In this document: positions 9,115 to 17,620 of the stretch, piece by piece
Numbering within the stretch: position 1 is the first letter of the stretch
Layout of the letters: every line of letters starts with the position of its first letter
Assembly (NCBI RefSeq): GCF_003114815.1
Contig: NZ_BFAZ01000009.1
Span: forward strand, 372,001 to 436,000
From: Leptospira ellinghausenii
GTDB lineage: Bacteria; Spirochaetota; Leptospiria; Leptospirales; Leptospiraceae
Length of the DNA: 64,000 nt
Direction of reading: 5' to 3'
Notes under the pieces: model-generated
Seen by the model: the letters and a program-made list of their open reading frames with translations, nothing else
Databases searched by the model: none
Told to the model about the DNA's origin: nothing
Position numbers and translations under genes: made by a program

Positions 9115-9758
9115 AACAAATAGGATATGAAAGCTCGTATCGATTGACGATTTTCCAAATGAACAATCGGTATGTTTCGCCGGGTCTTTTATTACGATGG
9201 TTACTTTCTAGTGTATTCTTCATGGGAATCACAAGTAGTGTGTTCTCTCAAAAAACAACCACTAATCTAAAAGAAGAAACTCAGATCCAAACCTTCCTGA
9301 AGGTTACCGAAAAAATCAGATGTATCTGTTTACCGAGCCTTCCCATCCAATCTTGTTCCTTTAACATGTGTGCTGCGTCCAGTTATCTCAAAAGTTTTAT
9401 TGAAAACCGAATCAAAGAAGGAATGGGAGAAGGAGAAATCATTTCCAAAATGGAAAATGGATTTGGTACTTCAGTTTTACAAGACCCCATTGTACTCATG
9501 TTCCAAGAAAATGGAAACCAAGGTATGGTTGATTCGATAGTCTATGGTTTTGGACCTAAAATATTAGCAAAACCTGATGATACTTGGATCAATGCCACAT
9601 TACTTGGATTAGGTGTTATTGGGTTATTTGGGATCTATCGTTATGGAACGAAAAAATCGCGAGAAAAATCTGTACTTTCCCAAGTAAACTCCAAATCAAC
9701 TTCAACTTCCACTACGGAAGCCATCAAAGATAAAATTCGCAAATTTGAAGAGTCTTAA
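9111..9758 (+). CDS. Divergent CcmH-like cytochrome c maturation protein
   Basis: This 215-residue protein has an N-terminal membrane/signal segment (about residues 25-45), a periplasmic cysteine-rich domain and a C-terminal membrane helix (INATLLGLGVIGLFGIYRYG). The core resembles the CcmH/CycL fold: IRCICLP takes the place of the usual LRCxxC, followed by SSYLKSFIENRIKEG, then EGEIISKMENGFG, which matches the family's IREQLAEGxSxxEIxxxLxxxYG. Extra cysteines occur (CSFNMC). CcmH keeps apocytochrome cysteines reduced for haem ligation. The position right after ccmF (ATGA overlap at 9111) supports the role. It is divergent enough that a thiol-redox role should be treated as probable, not certain. 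The ATG at 9111 is chosen because of this coupling. Confidence 0.72.
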   Translation: MKQIGYESSYRLTIFQMNNRYVSPGLLLRWLLSSVFFMGITSSVFSQKTTTNLKEETQIQTFLKVTEKIRCICLPSLPIQSCSFNMCAASSYLKSFIENRIKEGMGEGEIISKMENGFGTSVLQDPIVLMFQENGNQGMVDSIVYGFGPKILAKPDDTWINATLLGLGVIGLFGIYRYGTKKSREKSVLSQVNSKSTSTSTTEAIKDKIRKFEES

Positions 9759-9821
9759 GAGATTTCAAGCTTGGGATTTTCGTTTGGACAAAGAATTGAT
9801 ACGACAGACTGCTAGAGTCAA

Positions 9822-10994
9822 TTAAGGAAAAGAAACCGTTTCACAATCCTTTCGAATTTGAACCAGGGCGGAAACCAAGGAATTTGTATCCTCCCTTGTT
9901 AACTTTGCATTCAAACTGATCCGCAATCTGGGAGTAGGAACTGTTGGTGGGCGGATGGCGCGGACATCGAGACCCATCTCTTGTAATCGTTTGGCATAGG
10001 TTAAAGTTTCTGTTTCGGATGAAAGTAATAGTGGTATGATATGGGATTCTGTATTAGTAATCATAAAACCATTTGTAAGTAAAGATTGTTTTAATTCTCT
10101 GGTGAGTTCGAATAATTGAAACCTCTCAGACTCCATAGATCGTAATAAGTTTAAGGCAAATATTGCCAATTTAGAAATGATGGGAAGTGGTGCAGTAGAA
10201 AATATAAAGGGTCGCATGACATTGACTAAATGGTCTCTTCCCAGTTGTTTTGTTACAATGATCCCTCCTTCCAATCCAAATGATTTACCCAATGTATACA
10301 CTCGGTAATCTATCGATTGAATGCCTTCGGGAGGTAAATCGCGAAACAAAATCCCCTTGCCTTCTTTGCCATACACACCTAGTGCGTGTGCTTCATCCAC
10401 AATCAAGACAAAACCATAGTGTTTTTTTAATTCGAGAAGTTTGTGAAAATCGGGGCTATCTCCATCCATACTAAACAATGATTCTGTAACAACGATTCGT
10501 TTGTGTTTTTGGTTTGGGTCTTCGTCATTTGCCTTCTCCAATAAGGTTTGTAAATGTTGTAAATCCAAGTGGTTGTAGTATTTTTTTTTGGCACCAGAAA
10601 TTCGTATCCCATCCAAAATCGAGGCATGGTTCAAACGGTCTGTGAATACATAACAATTTGGCGCAGCAATGGAATCAATGAGGCCAAAGTTTGCGACAAA
10701 ACCATTAGATACAAGTAACGCGGCCTCTCCATCCACAAAGTTTGCAAATTCCGTTTCGAAAAAATCCATGGAATCATAGTTACCACGAACAAGCCTTGAA
10801 GCTGTCGAACCAAAGGGATACAAGTCTGTTAAAGACCGATAGTATTCCAACATACAAGAGTTAGTGGCAAGACCCATATAATCATTGGAACAAAAATCAA
10901 TTCCATGGTAGATTTTGGTTTCCCTGAATAATTGTTTTTCCTTGATGGACTCCAGTTTCTTTTGAATTTCTTCCCAATGATGGCTCACAATCAC
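9822..10994 (-). CDS. bioF: 8-amino-7-oxononanoate synthase (alpha-oxoamine synthase family)
   Basis: BioF condenses pimeloyl-ACP (or -CoA) with alanine in the first committed step of biotin ring assembly. The 390-residue protein shows the alpha-oxoamine synthase pattern: FCSNDYMGLA, TASRLVRGN, LNHASILDG (His123 stacks on PLP), VDEAHALGVYG (Asp200) and the PLP lysine Lys237 in TLGKSFGLEGG. The start is GTG at 10994, preceded by AGGAAA at a good distance. Close relatives are 2-amino-3-ketobutyrate CoA ligase and serine palmitoyltransferase; BioF is the best fit but the acyl substrate is inferred. No other biotin genes are in the window. The sirtuin gene diverges upstream with 68 bp between them. 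Confidence 0.82.
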   Translation of the reverse strand: MIVSHHWEEIQKKLESIKEKQLFRETKIYHGIDFCSNDYMGLATNSCMLEYYRSLTDLYPFGSTASRLVRGNYDSMDFFETEFANFVDGEAALLVSNGFVANFGLIDSIAAPNCYVFTDRLNHASILDGIRISGAKKKYYNHLDLQHLQTLLEKANDEDPNQKHKRIVVTESLFSMDGDSPDFHKLLELKKHYGFVLIVDEAHALGVYGKEGKGILFRDLPPEGIQSIDYRVYTLGKSFGLEGGIIVTKQLGRDHLVNVMRPFIFSTAPLPIISKLAIFALNLLRSMESERFQLFELTRELKQSLLTNGFMITNTESHIIPLLLSSETETLTYAKRLQEMGLDVRAIRPPTVPTPRLRISLNAKLTREDTNSLVSALVQIRKDCETVSFP

Positions 10995-11062
10995 CAGATT
11001 TCCTGGCCTAAAATTTTTTCCGATTTAAATTTTCTAAGAATTTGTTAGAATGAGCCAAAGAA

Positions 11063-11818
11063 ATGGACGTGTTACCGCAAGAATCTTTGGAAACAATTCG
11101 CAGAGCGAAGAGTATCATCTTTCTGACAGGGGCTGGTATCTCAAACGAAAGTGGAATCCCAACGTTTCGTGGAGAGGGTGGACTTTGGAAAAACTTTCGA
11201 GCAGAGGATTTAGCCACTCCTGGTGCTTTCCAAAAAAATCCGGAACTAGTTTGGGAATGGTACGATTGGCGGAGGAATATTTGTAAAAACGCAAAACCCA
11301 ATCCAGGCCATTTAACAATTGCCAATTGGCAAAAAAAATCAAATTCTGTTTCGCTCATCACTCAAAATGTAGACGGTCTTCACCCGCGTGCAGGTAGTGA
11401 ATCCATCATAGAACTTCATGGGAATATTTTTCGTGTCAGATGTACAAATTGTTCTGCAAAATTCCATTTGGAACAAGTTGGTTTGGACCACCCTGGACTT
11501 AAATTTTGTAAACACTGTGAATCATTACTTCGGCCCGACATTGTTTGGTTTGGAGAAGAGTATGACCAAACACTTCTCACAAAAAGTTGGGAACTTTGTA
11601 AACAATCACAAATCGTTTTTGTGATTGGAACGAGTGCCAACGTATCTGTCCCCGCCCAATTGGCACTCACCGCCATTCGTAATGGAGCCTTAGGGATTGA
11701 AATCAATCCGGCTGAAACAAATCTTACAACTTCCATGAAACACCACTTTGGTGGAAAATCTGGTGAAGTATTACCCAAAATCTGGAACGAAGTGTTTCCA
11801 AATGAACCATTAGACTAA
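11063..11818 (+). CDS. cobB: Class III (SIRT5-like) NAD-dependent protein deacylase
   Basis: This 251-residue sirtuin removes acyl groups from protein lysines using NAD+. Motifs are GAGISNESGIPTFRG (NAD binding), ITQNVDGLHPRAG, catalytic His119 in IELHG, and a zinc site made of Cys127/Cys130 and Cys149/Cys152. The Tyr67-x-x-Arg70 pair in WYDWRR is the class III signature that binds negatively charged acyl groups, so desuccinylase/demalonylase activity is likely alongside deacetylation (known for bacterial CobB; inferred here). The protein has a full-length catalytic core with no extensions. The DUF486 gene follows 13 bp downstream. Confidence 0.92.
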   Translation: MDVLPQESLETIRRAKSIIFLTGAGISNESGIPTFRGEGGLWKNFRAEDLATPGAFQKNPELVWEWYDWRRNICKNAKPNPGHLTIANWQKKSNSVSLITQNVDGLHPRAGSESIIELHGNIFRVRCTNCSAKFHLEQVGLDHPGLKFCKHCESLLRPDIVWFGEEYDQTLLTKSWELCKQSQIVFVIGTSANVSVPAQLALTAIRNGALGIEINPAETNLTTSMKHHFGGKSGEVLPKIWNEVFPNEPLD

Positions 11819-11831
11819 AGGATCTTAAATC

Positions 11832-12188
11832 ATGCTAACAGTTGTTTTACTTTTATTATCCAATATCTTTATGACTTTTGCCTGGTATGGCCATTTAAAA
11901 TATGCAAAGTCAAACCAAATGTTTTATGTGATTTTATTTTCATGGGGCATTGCATTTTTTGAATATGTGCTTATGGTGCCTGCCAATCGTATTGGGTATA
12001 CGGTTTATAAATATGAAGGATTCCAATTAAAGATCATCCAAGAGATCATCACAATCTTTGTTTTTATCCTTTTTGCCACTTTGATTTTAGGTGAAAAAAT
12101 CAAGTGGAACTATATTGTGAGTTTTGGATTGATCTTACTTGCAGGTTTTTTTGCGTTTGGTTTTGGAAATAATTCAAACAGTCACTAA
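11832..12188 (+). CDS. DUF486 small membrane protein (DMT-like)
   Basis: This 118-residue protein consists of about four membrane helices and little else. The pattern FAWYGHLK near residue 20, FSWGIAFFEYVLMVPANRIGY in the middle, and QEIITIFVFILFATLILGEK are the DUF486 family landmarks; the family resembles half-size drug/metabolite transporter proteins. Its substrate is unknown. It follows the sirtuin gene by 13 bp and overlaps the convergent coaB gene by 15 bp. Confidence 0.85.
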   Translation: MLTVVLLLLSNIFMTFAWYGHLKYAKSNQMFYVILFSWGIAFFEYVLMVPANRIGYTVYKYEGFQLKIIQEIITIFVFILFATLILGEKIKWNYIVSFGLILLAGFFAFGFGNNSNSH

Positions 12189-12851
12189 AAATTGAACGAG
12201 GGACTTTGCCAATTCCTCTTTTGGTAAAGGTCCGATCTCTTTCACAAGTCCATTCGGACCAAAGATACGTAAAATCGATTCCACTTCTCCAAAACCTTTT
12301 CCGTGACCTACAACATTTCCTACGATGTAATGTAAACCTTTGCGAACGAGTTTTTCTCTGGCATGTTTTTCCAAATCATTTGTTTCTGCTGCAAATCCAA
12401 CACGGATCGAATTTTTGATTTGGTTTTCTTTGATGTACTCATCCACTTGTTTTAAAACATCTGGATTTTCTTCTAATTCGAGTAATAATCCCTTACTTCC
12501 TTCAGAAGTTCTTTCTTTTTTGATTTTATGTTCTGCTGTCATGATGGGACGAAAATCTGCGGGAGCCGCTGCCATCACGAGTAAAGTATCATCCAACATT
12601 TGAGATAAAACAGTATCTCGAAGTTGCATTGTTGTTTCGACTTCTAAGTTTTGTTTAGCGCCTGGCACATTGGCATATCGTTCTAAGGTATTCCCATGGA
12701 TATAAATCACATCCACAGGGTATTGCAAAAAAAACTTTGCAATTTCATATCCCATTTTCCCTGAAGAAGCATTAGAGATATAACGAACTGGATCAATCCA
12801 CTCCCTTGTGGGACCTGACGTAATGACAACACGTTTGAATTTTAAATTCAT
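12174..12851 (-). CDS. coaB: Phosphopantothenate-cysteine ligase (stand-alone CoaB)
   Basis: CoaB joins cysteine to 4'-phosphopantothenate in coenzyme A synthesis. The 225-residue protein corresponds to the C-terminal half of the usual bifunctional CoaBC. It begins with the family motif [19 protein letters not shown] then ASSGKMG, and later contains PADFRP and [18 protein letters not shown] with the conserved lysine-rich segment after it. The start codon overlaps the coaC stop as ATGA, so the two halves are separate but translationally coupled. The 3' end overlaps the convergent DUF486 gene. Confidence 0.92.
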   Translation of the reverse strand: MNLKFKRVVITSGPTREWIDPVRYISNASSGKMGYEIAKFFLQYPVDVIYIHGNTLERYANVPGAKQNLEVETTMQLRDTVLSQMLDDTLLVMAAAPADFRPIMTAEHKIKKERTSEGSKGLLLELEENPDVLKQVDEYIKENQIKNSIRVGFAAETNDLEKHAREKLVRKGLHYIVGNVVGHGKGFGEVESILRIFGPNGLVKEIGPLPKEELAKSLVQFLVTV

Positions 12852-13378
12852 GAATTTTTTTTATGAAGTTCGATGATTTGTTCCATGATGGTTTCGACTG
12901 TTGCCAGTTTGCCATACCCTTCATCACCACAAACCACAATGCCTTTGTCTGGAGATACAATGTGTACACCATCAGCTTCTAATGTTTTTAAATTCCTTTG
13001 TACAGCAGGATGGAGATACATCCCAGGATTCATGGAAGGTGCCACAAGCACCGGCGAGGTACATGCAAGATAAGTAGAAGTCACTAAATCATCAGCGATT
13101 CCATTTGCCATTTTTCCTATGATGTTAGCGGAAGCTGGAACAACTGCAAAAACGGATGCAATGTTTTTGATCTCAATATGAGCCATCCCTGTATCAAATT
13201 CATCAATTCGAACAGGTTTACTAGTAAGGGCTTCAAAGGTAATTTTCCCAACAAACTTAGTGGCGTTAGCCGTCATAATCACTCGCACAGGGTATCCGTT
13301 TTTGGTAAGTCCCCTCACCAAATCACAAGCTTTATAAGAAGCGATAGAACCTGAGACTGCGATGATGATTTCTTTCAT
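12848..13378 (-). CDS. coaC: Phosphopantothenoylcysteine decarboxylase (stand-alone CoaC)
   Basis: CoaC is the FMN-dependent decarboxylase that turns phosphopantothenoylcysteine into phosphopantetheine. The 176-residue flavoprotein shows [15 protein letters not shown] at the N-terminus, the active-site histidine in MAHIEIKN, the motif [18 protein letters not shown], the PxMN loop (APSMNPGMY) and the substrate-clamp cysteine in [11 protein letters not shown]. It starts directly at the stop codon of the CBS-domain gene (no gap) and overlaps coaB by 4 bp, so the three genes form an operon. Confidence 0.92.
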   Translation of the reverse strand: MKEIIIAVSGSIASYKACDLVRGLTKNGYPVRVIMTANATKFVGKITFEALTSKPVRIDEFDTGMAHIEIKNIASVFAVVPASANIIGKMANGIADDLVTSTYLACTSPVLVAPSMNPGMYLHPAVQRNLKTLEADGVHIVSPDKGIVVCGDEGYGKLATVETIMEQIIELHKKNS

Positions 13379-14749
13379 TTACCGATCCTCGTAAGATAAT
13401 TCCCGTTCCATTTCGGAATCGTGGTCTTCTTCTAATTTGGGTGTGAATAGGATGGAAATGATTTTGTTTCCTTCCATTTTTTTCACTTTGAGGCTACCTT
13501 TTTTAATTTGAACGATACTACCTTCTTTTGGCATATCTTCATTTTTTTCCATAAAGTAACCAGCAATGGTTCGAACCTCTTCCATATCGGATGGTTCTTC
13601 CCCTTCTAATATATCAGTTAGGCTAGAGAGTTCAGTTTCGCCATCTAATGTGATGGTTTTGGTTTTTTTATTTTTGGAAGTTACATCCACTTCATCGGTG
13701 TCTGTTTCATCTCGGATTTCACCAAAAAATTCTTCGATAATATCTTCTAACGTAAGTAAGCCGGAAACGCCACCGTATTCATCAATGACAATCGCCATAT
13801 GTTGTTTTTTCTCACGGAGTTTTGTCATCACTCGTTCGATGGACATCGATTCAGGAACTTTTACAAAATCCTTTTCCATGATAACGGTAATTTTTTCTTT
13901 TTTGCCTTTGGCCGAGAGATGGGCCGCTTGCCATTTTAGAAATTTTTGAACGTGGACAATCCCAACAATTTTATCGAGTGTTTGGTTGTAAACTGGGTAT
14001 CTTGAAAAACTATGTTCGGCAATGAGGGGAAGTAGTTTGTCTATTGTTGATTCTTGTGGAATTCCTATGATAGAAAGACGATGTGTCATTACGTCCTTGG
14101 CAGTATGTTCCGAAAAATCAAAGGTCTTTTGGATGAGTTGCATTTCTGCATTGTCAATACGACCTTGTTTTCTTTGTTCCTCGATGATGATCATGAGTTC
14201 TTCAGCAGAATGGACATATTTATCACCTGTTCGTTGTAAACGGAACAGAGTGAGAATCCCACCTGCCAATCGGTTCATGACAAAAGTTACAGGAAAAAAC
14301 AAATAATAAAAAAGCCACATAGGAGCCGAAACACCGAGTGCAATTGCTTCGGTATTTTGGATTGCCAATGTTTTAGGAACTAACTCTCCTAAGATGACAT
14401 GCAGTAAAGTGATCAGTGTGAAGGATACACCAATCGAGATACTGTGGATGGTAACCAGATCCAATTCAATTTGGAACATGTGAAGGAATCCAGAGACAAC
14501 ACTCGCAAATAAAGCCTCACCAATCCAACCAAGGAGTAAACTGGCGATGGTGATCCCTACTTGGCAAACCGATAACATATCATCGATTTTGGAGACCGCT
14601 TTTTTGGTGAGATGGGACATGGCCCGGTTTTCTTTGACAAGCTCCTCCAAACGAGAGGGGCGGATTGATACCATCGCAAACTCTGCAGCGACGAAGAAAC
14701 CATTGACAAAGACAAGGAGGAAGATGAGAAAGATGCCGATTATTTCCAT
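13379..14749 (-). CDS. CNNM/CorC-type membrane protein with CBS pair (HlyC/CorC family)
   Basis: The 456-residue protein has an N-terminal CNNM (DUF21) membrane domain (first ~190 residues, about four helices, with VNGFFVAAEFAMVSIRPSRLEEL and LGELVPKTLAIQN). A CBS-domain pair follows (about 210-335, including MTHRLSIIGIPQESTI and VIDEYGGVSGLLTLEDIIEE), then a C-terminal CorC_HlyC domain. The family is linked to Mg2+/Co2+ efflux or resistance; the old name haemolysin is misleading. It is the first gene of the operon with coaC and coaB. The intergenic region upstream (14750-14954) is AT-rich and would hold its promoter; I cannot place it with confidence. Confidence 0.9.
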   Translation of the reverse strand: MEIIGIFLIFLLVFVNGFFVAAEFAMVSIRPSRLEELVKENRAMSHLTKKAVSKIDDMLSVCQVGITIASLLLGWIGEALFASVVSGFLHMFQIELDLVTIHSISIGVSFTLITLLHVILGELVPKTLAIQNTEAIALGVSAPMWLFYYLFFPVTFVMNRLAGGILTLFRLQRTGDKYVHSAEELMIIIEEQRKQGRIDNAEMQLIQKTFDFSEHTAKDVMTHRLSIIGIPQESTIDKLLPLIAEHSFSRYPVYNQTLDKIVGIVHVQKFLKWQAAHLSAKGKKEKITVIMEKDFVKVPESMSIERVMTKLREKKQHMAIVIDEYGGVSGLLTLEDIIEEFFGEIRDETDTDEVDVTSKNKKTKTITLDGETELSSLTDILEGEEPSDMEEVRTIAGYFMEKNEDMPKEGSIVQIKKGSLKVKKMEGNKIISILFTPKLEEDHDSEMERELSYEDR

Positions 14750-14915
14750 AGAAACTCGAACACCACTAAAGTTTTAAGATCAGGGTCCATTGTATAATGA
14801 GGAACAGAATTAAGTATTTTGGACCGATCTTATAGTGTCGCCTACAATTTGCGGAGATTTTCCAGGAAATCACATCGGAAGTCAAAATCCAATCCTTCCA
14901 TTGCCCAAAACCCCG

Positions 14916-14935
14916 ATCAAAATTTTAATTTTGAT
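14916..14935 (-). terminator. AT-rich hairpin downstream of the 870-aa protein gene
   Basis: An 8-bp inverted repeat (ATCAAAAT / ATTTTGAT, 4-base loop) lies about 20 bp past the stop codon of the minus-strand gene. There is no long T-tract after it, so termination is only a possibility. Confidence 0.35.
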
Positions 14936-14954
14936 TAGTACCTTTATGTCACAT

Positions 14955-17567
14955 TTATTGGGCCGTGGAATAAATCCAAACCCCGTCTTCTTTGTACGCT
15001 GCCTGTTCGGTTAGGCTTTGTAATGAAATCTGGTCAAGGACAGGAAGTGTCGGAAGGTATCCAATTTTTTTTGTGCCAGACCGAAACCAGAAATGCAACC
15101 ACTCTTGGTGGAGATTCGGGTCGCTCCATGATTTCCCTAACACTCGTTCGGTGTAGACGATCATTTTTGGAACCGTTCGGTAATCGATCCTGCGATACAA
15201 TTTGAGTAACGAAATCTCCTCTGTGACCCCAGTTTCCGATCGGCAGGACCAACTGTGGACTGGACCTAAATTGGAAACACTTGCATTTGTGGGAAAATCC
15301 CATAGGTGCAAACGTTCTTTGTCTTTTAATATCCTCGATCCTTCAAAATAAGCAGTGTCGACAAGTGTGATTCCTTTGCCATCCAGTGAATGCATGTTTG
15401 TCGGACATTTCCAAGAATACAAATTGAGAGGTTTTTGAGTGTCTGTATTGGGATACAAACTAAAGAAAAAAACAAAGGACTGTTCTTTCATTTCTTTTTT
15501 GAGAGAACGAAACAATCCCATCCCAGAATCATTTAGATAAATTTGAATTTTATCATGGTCTTTATTGGCAGAAACTAGTTCTCTCACTACATCTAAAATA
15601 TCAGAAGCATCGGGTCTTTGTGTTCTTACCATTTTCCAATTCAATTGGTTTCGTTTGGAATCCTTTGGATTGAATGTGAAAACATAAAACTCATCTTTAT
15701 AAGGGAGGAGGAATACAGTAGGTAGTTTTACTGATTCTAGTGAACGTGTGTTTTCTTCTTCATTTTTCCTCTGGATCAAATTTTCCGTTTCCCTACTCTC
15801 CGCATAAGTCGAATCAAAAAACTTAGATTCTCTTGCAGTGGAAAATCCAGATAAAAATTTAAACTGTTGGTGCACATACGGAATTTGGAATAAAGAATGG
15901 GGACTCCCCTTTGTATTCCGTTGTGTTTTGACTGAATTGTATTTAAACAATGTATCAAAGAGTCCCCATACATCATTATCATCACGTAAATGGCTGAGAG
16001 CATATTCAAAAAACAAATCCGTCGAAAAAGCAAGTGGCCTATAGTTACGAATGTAATACAAATCTTCGTATGGATGGTTTAACAAATAATCGCTGAGTCC
16101 ATCTTTGATATTTCCATTCACAGGACCTTTTTTTCCAGAAGCGGTATGAGCAAAAATAAATCCAAAATTACGTAGGAACTCAGCCGCATAAAATGCATTT
16201 TCTTCATCTAAAATCCCACGGCTTTTTGTGAGTTCAATGGTTGATTTACGATATTCCTTTCGATAGATTTGATTATAACCTTGTAAAATGGTAGCCGCAT
16301 ACTCTAAACGTCTCCATTTTTTTTCCTGAGCCATATAAATGATCTCATCTGTCATCCGAGATGACAACTCAGGATTTTGGTCCATTAACATTTGGGAAAT
16401 ACGAAGTTTTGGCCAAATGTCTGCCTCTGTTAACTTTTCTGGATCTTTGATTTTTTGTAATGCTTTTAGAGCTGATTCTGAACCGTTCACTTTGTATAAA
16501 GAAACTGAAATCAAATCTTTTACTTCTGCCAAAGTCATTGGTTCGTTTAAAAAAGGATGATGAATGTCTGAAGACCAATTGTTTAGATCTAATTTTATAT
16601 AATAATCTAAGGATTTTTTATACTCTTTTTGGAAATAGGCAAGTGCGCCTAACTTTACATAAATACGATTGAGGATGGATGTTTTTTTACCACGCGCTGA
16701 TTTTAAAAAATTCTGAAATGAATCTTCAGCTCCGTTATAATCACCTAATAAAATTTGGAAAAATGCCAATCTTTCGATCGAGTTTTCGTTATAGGTACCA
16801 TCAGTGATTCGCTCCAAATCCATGATCATTCTCTGGAAATGAATCCCTTCTCTCACAAAACCTAAAAAGGACAATTTAGCCGGTAGGTCTTCATCAATCC
16901 GATCCAGAAGTGGAATCCATTCTAAATTGGTATCTTCAAAAAATGGTGAACTCACCCGCATGATGTTCACAAAATGTTTGTGCATATCTTTGTCTTTTCC
17001 CGTAGGAAGATCGATATAATATTGCAAACGAAAAACTCGGCAAAGAGAATAGTATGGTTTTGTTTTTTGACAATCCATCCGAACCATTGTTTTTTTCTCA
17101 TCTTCTCCTGTCTGAAAAAGATTCGTTCGCATATTCTTTGCTAAATTACGAAAGTAGGTATTTGGTTCTTTTTGAATATATGTATCCAAAGTTTTGATGG
17201 CTTGGACCTCGTCACCTTGTGAATGTTTCCACAAAGATGTGAGTAAAAAATCAGCAAACGAATACTCTCCTTTTTTTGTCCTTAAATCATATAATATATT
17301 CGCAATTCCAACCTTGTCTTTTTTCCTCAGGTAATATTCACCAAGCATAAGATAAAAATCAATTTCCTGATTGGTGGTGAGAGATTCTGGAGTCTTAAAT
17401 CGAAAATCATCGCGAATGGTAAGTTGTTCTTTTCCTTGGATGATTAATTTTCCTTGGGTACCAGACACAATCCAGCCATGATTTCTCTGATTTTGTGCGT
17501 ATATAGTAGTATGGGAAATCAAAATGATGAAACTGAAAAAAATAGAAAGTGACAGTCGACTCTTCAT
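14955..17567 (-). CDS. Large exported helical-repeat (TPR-like) protein, function unknown
   Basis: I do not recognise a named family. The 870-residue product has a signal peptide (residues 1-24, ending at IYAQ) and a long N-terminal part of helical repeats with TPR-like spacing, such as EIDFYLMLGEYYLRKKDKVG, EVQAIKTLDTYIQKEP and GALAYFQKEYKKSLDYYIKL. The C-terminal third (about 620-870) is alpha/beta, with strands such as TVFLLPYKDEFYVFTF and KIQIYLNDSGMGLFRSLKKE. That layout recalls a CHAT (caspase-like) domain after TPRs, but I see no clear His-Cys catalytic pair, so CHAT is only a suggestion. It is probably periplasmic. The sensor kinase gene diverges 53 bp upstream. Confidence 0.75.
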   Translation of the reverse strand: MKSRLSLSIFFSFIILISHTTIYAQNQRNHGWIVSGTQGKLIIQGKEQLTIRDDFRFKTPESLTTNQEIDFYLMLGEYYLRKKDKVGIANILYDLRTKKGEYSFADFLLTSLWKHSQGDEVQAIKTLDTYIQKEPNTYFRNLAKNMRTNLFQTGEDEKKTMVRMDCQKTKPYYSLCRVFRLQYYIDLPTGKDKDMHKHFVNIMRVSSPFFEDTNLEWIPLLDRIDEDLPAKLSFLGFVREGIHFQRMIMDLERITDGTYNENSIERLAFFQILLGDYNGAEDSFQNFLKSARGKKTSILNRIYVKLGALAYFQKEYKKSLDYYIKLDLNNWSSDIHHPFLNEPMTLAEVKDLISVSLYKVNGSESALKALQKIKDPEKLTEADIWPKLRISQMLMDQNPELSSRMTDEIIYMAQEKKWRRLEYAATILQGYNQIYRKEYRKSTIELTKSRGILDEENAFYAAEFLRNFGFIFAHTASGKKGPVNGNIKDGLSDYLLNHPYEDLYYIRNYRPLAFSTDLFFEYALSHLRDDNDVWGLFDTLFKYNSVKTQRNTKGSPHSLFQIPYVHQQFKFLSGFSTARESKFFDSTYAESRETENLIQRKNEEENTRSLESVKLPTVFLLPYKDEFYVFTFNPKDSKRNQLNWKMVRTQRPDASDILDVVRELVSANKDHDKIQIYLNDSGMGLFRSLKKEMKEQSFVFFFSLYPNTDTQKPLNLYSWKCPTNMHSLDGKGITLVDTAYFEGSRILKDKERLHLWDFPTNASVSNLGPVHSWSCRSETGVTEEISLLKLYRRIDYRTVPKMIVYTERVLGKSWSDPNLHQEWLHFWFRSGTKKIGYLPTLPVLDQISLQSLTEQAAYKEDGVWIYSTAQ

Positions 17568-17620
17568 CGTATCTTTGATTCTCTAGGACCAAGGGATTTG
17601 GTCAAGTGACATAAAGGGAA

